DNA from: an uncultured bacterium
GTDB taxonomy: Bacteria > Bacillota_A > Clostridia > Lachnospirales > Lachnospiraceae
Direction: 5' to 3'
Assembly (NCBI GenBank): GCA_905215045.1
Contig: CAJMOO010000095.1
Coordinates: 1-7,001 of the forward strand
DNA: 7,001 nucleotides
Shown piece by piece: positions 6,282 to 7,001 of the stretch. Numbering within the stretch: position 1 is the stretch's first letter; each line of letters opens with the position of its first letter. A program made the translations under genes and the position numbers. The notes under the pieces were generated by a model. That model was not told where the DNA came from. It was given only the letters and a program-made list of their open reading frames with translations, and ran no database searches.

Positions 6282-6337
6282 AGAAATAGTACACTAAATT
6301 TCTATTAAACGGAAATCTTGTGTACTATTTCTTTTTT
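6282..6337 (+). terminator. Rho-independent terminator of the mtl operon
   Basis: AGAAATAGTACAC (6282-6294) pairs perfectly with GTGTACTATTTCT (6320-6332), and the T-run continues to 6337. A smaller inner stem ATTTC/GAAAT (6298-6302 with 6312-6316) folds the loop. It begins directly after the MtlR stop codon and matches the end of the rightward operon. Confidence 0.85.
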
Positions 6338-6355
6338 ATACCTAAGATTTTTACA

Positions 6356-6391
6356 AAAAGAAAAAGACCTTAGATATTCTCTAAAGTCTTT
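6356..6391 (-). terminator. Rho-independent terminator of the rRNA/tRNA operon
   Basis: On the minus strand AAGACTTTAGA (6390-6380) pairs with TCTAAGGTCTT (6374-6364) with one T-G wobble and a 5-nt loop, followed by TTTTTC and more T residues down to about 6356. It lies just downstream of tRNA-fMet, the last gene of the leftward cluster. Confidence 0.85.
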
Positions 6392-6396
6392 CTTAG

Positions 6397-6470
<74 letters not shown>

Positions 6471-6485
6471 ATATTAAATTACAAA

Positions 6486-6509
6486 AGAAACACTAAAAAT
6501 AGTGCTTCT
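6486..6509 (-). terminator. Terminator-like hairpin between tRNA-Cys and tRNA-fMet
   Basis: On the minus strand AGAAGCACTA (6509-6500) pairs with TAGTGTTTCT (6495-6486) in a 10-bp stem with one G-T wobble and a TTTT loop. TTTG and further T-rich sequence follow (6485 downwards). It sits inside the tRNA cluster, so it may cause partial termination before the initiator tRNA or mark a processing site. Its U-tract is weaker than that of the distal terminator. Confidence 0.45.
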
Positions 6510-6512
6510 AAA

Positions 6513-6583
6513 AGGCGTCGACCAGATTTGAACTGGTGATCAGGGAGTTGCAGTCCCATGCCTTACCACTTGGCTACGACGCC
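6513..6583 (-). tRNA. tRNA-Cys (GCA)
   Basis: A 71-nt cloverleaf with anticodon GCA at 6549-6551 in the loop CTGCAAC. The acceptor stem GGCGTCG/CGACGCC is perfect, and the discriminator base is U, as expected for tRNA-Cys. CCA is not encoded; TTT follows. Confidence 0.95.
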
Positions 6584-6615
6584 ATATTAAATTATATGCT
6601 CTTTATTAAAAAAGA

Positions 6616-6687
6616 TGACTCCAACGGGATTTGAACCCGTGTTACCGCCGTGAAAGGGCGGTGTCTTAACCACTTGACCATGGAGCC
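6616..6687 (-). tRNA. tRNA-Glu (TTC)
   Basis: A 72-nt cloverleaf with anticodon TTC at 6652-6654 in the loop CTTTCAC, a GC-rich CCGCC/GGCGG anticodon stem, and acceptor GGCTCCA/TGGAGTC with a single G-T wobble. CCA is not encoded; TCT follows the discriminator A. Confidence 0.95.
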
Positions 6688-6696
6688 TTATTCTTT

Positions 6697-6731
6697 GACC
6701 GCTTCACGGTCTGTGCAGTATCTTAAATACT
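6697..6731 (-). repeat. Two short hairpins in the tRNA-Asn/tRNA-Glu spacer
   Basis: AGTAT/ATACT (6727-6731 with 6717-6721, 5-nt loop) and GACCG/CGGTC (6707-6711 with 6697-6701, 5-nt loop) stand side by side between the two tRNAs. No T-run follows either, so they are probably transcript-processing or spacing structures rather than terminators. Confidence 0.4.
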
Positions 6732-6737
6732 ACGAAA

Positions 6738-6810
6738 CTCCCCGAGCCGGGCTCGAACCAGCGACAGCACGGTTAACAGCCGTGTGCTCTACCAACTGAG
6801 CTATCGAGGA
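6738..6810 (-). tRNA. tRNA-Asn (GTT)
   Basis: A 73-nt cloverleaf with anticodon GTT at 6775-6777 in the loop CTGTTAA, D-arm AGCTCAGTTGGTAGAGC, T-loop GGTTCGAGCCC and acceptor TCCTCGA/TCGGGGA with a T-G wobble. The discriminator is G. CCA is not encoded; TTT follows. It is the first tRNA after the 23S gene. Confidence 0.95.
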
Positions 6811-6830
6811 TTATTATAAGGTCTATTCTT

Positions 6831-6839
6831 ATTATATCA
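6831..6839 (-). promoter_or_regulatory. Possible extended -10 promoter between 23S rRNA and tRNA-Asn
   Basis: On the minus strand TGATATAAT (6839-6831) matches the extended -10 form TGnTATAAT exactly. No good -35 box lies 16-18 nt upstream, but extended -10 promoters can work without one. A start near 6824 would let the four tRNAs be transcribed independently of the rRNA operon. The surrounding spacer is AT-rich, so chance is possible. Confidence 0.35.
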
Positions 6840-6898
6840 TATACCTTCAAAACAACATACAAGAATCTTTCTACATCTCTTACACTTCAGCCTTCTTT

Positions 6899-7001
6899 GG
6901 TTAAAGCCTCGACCGATTAGTAACAGTCAGCTCCATACGTTACCGTACTTCCACCTCTGCCCTATCTACCTCGTCGTCTTCAAGGGGTCTTACTACCTTA
7001 T
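6899..7001 (-). rRNA. 23S ribosomal RNA, 3' end (partial)
   Basis: The minus strand of this segment shows the conserved end of 23S rRNA domain VI: AGTAAGACCCCTTGAAGACG, then GAGGTAGATAGG, GGTGGAAGTACGG and TACTAATCGGTCGAGG, ending with the strand of the terminal helix, CTTTAACC. The mature 3' end is placed at about 6899, within a few bases. The gene continues beyond the right edge. The 88 bp between it and tRNA-Asn are too short to hold a 5S rRNA gene. Confidence 0.93.

Noticed and set aside
6591..6596. TATAAT on the minus strand upstream of tRNA-Cys as a promoter
   Set aside because: No acceptable -35 box and no TG extension; probably chance in an AT-rich tRNA spacer.

Overview
The window suggests a low-GC Firmicute, probably a gut Lachnospiraceae-type clostridium. 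The evidence is AT-rich intergenic DNA, strong AGGAGG-like ribosome sites, a Firmicute-style mannitol PTS locus with a PRD-type MtlR, and Firmicute-like tRNAs. The family-level placement is inference; no species call is made.

Layout. (1) Positions 1-28, minus strand: the first codons of a protein starting with a dinucleotide-binding fold, probably an FAD/NAD-dependent oxidoreductase that runs off the left edge. (2) Positions 29-352: a divergent, AT-rich intergenic region with one promoter in each direction and several copies of TTAATCA/TGATTAA arranged as inverted repeats. (3) Positions 353-6281, plus strand: a mannitol uptake and catabolism locus in the order LacI-family regulator, EIIA (mtlF-like), EIICB (mtlA), mannitol-1-phosphate 5-dehydrogenase (mtlD), MtlR-type activator. 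(4) Positions 6282-6396: two separate rho-independent terminators, one per strand, between convergent transcription units. (5) Positions 6397-7001, minus strand: tRNA-fMet, tRNA-Cys, tRNA-Glu and tRNA-Asn, then the 3' end of a 23S rRNA gene at the right edge. The minus-strand transcript therefore reads 23S, Asn, Glu, Cys, fMet.

How the genes work together. EIIA takes phosphate from HPr and passes it to the IIB cysteine of EIICB. EIICB imports mannitol as mannitol-1-phosphate, and MtlD oxidises that to fructose-6-phosphate for glycolysis. Two regulators flank the enzymes. The LacI-type protein probably represses the operon through a perfect 12-bp palindrome with a central CG at the operon promoter. 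MtlR would sense the phosphorylation state of the PTS through its PRD and EIIB-like domains.

Most of the window is conventional. Points that deserve a second look are the dual regulation, a shortened MtlR with altered PRD histidines, a 15-bp hairpin without a U-tract between mtlA and mtlD, the missing 5S rRNA after 23S, and a terminator-like hairpin inside the tRNA cluster. I found no sign of a wholly new system, mobile element or CRISPR array.
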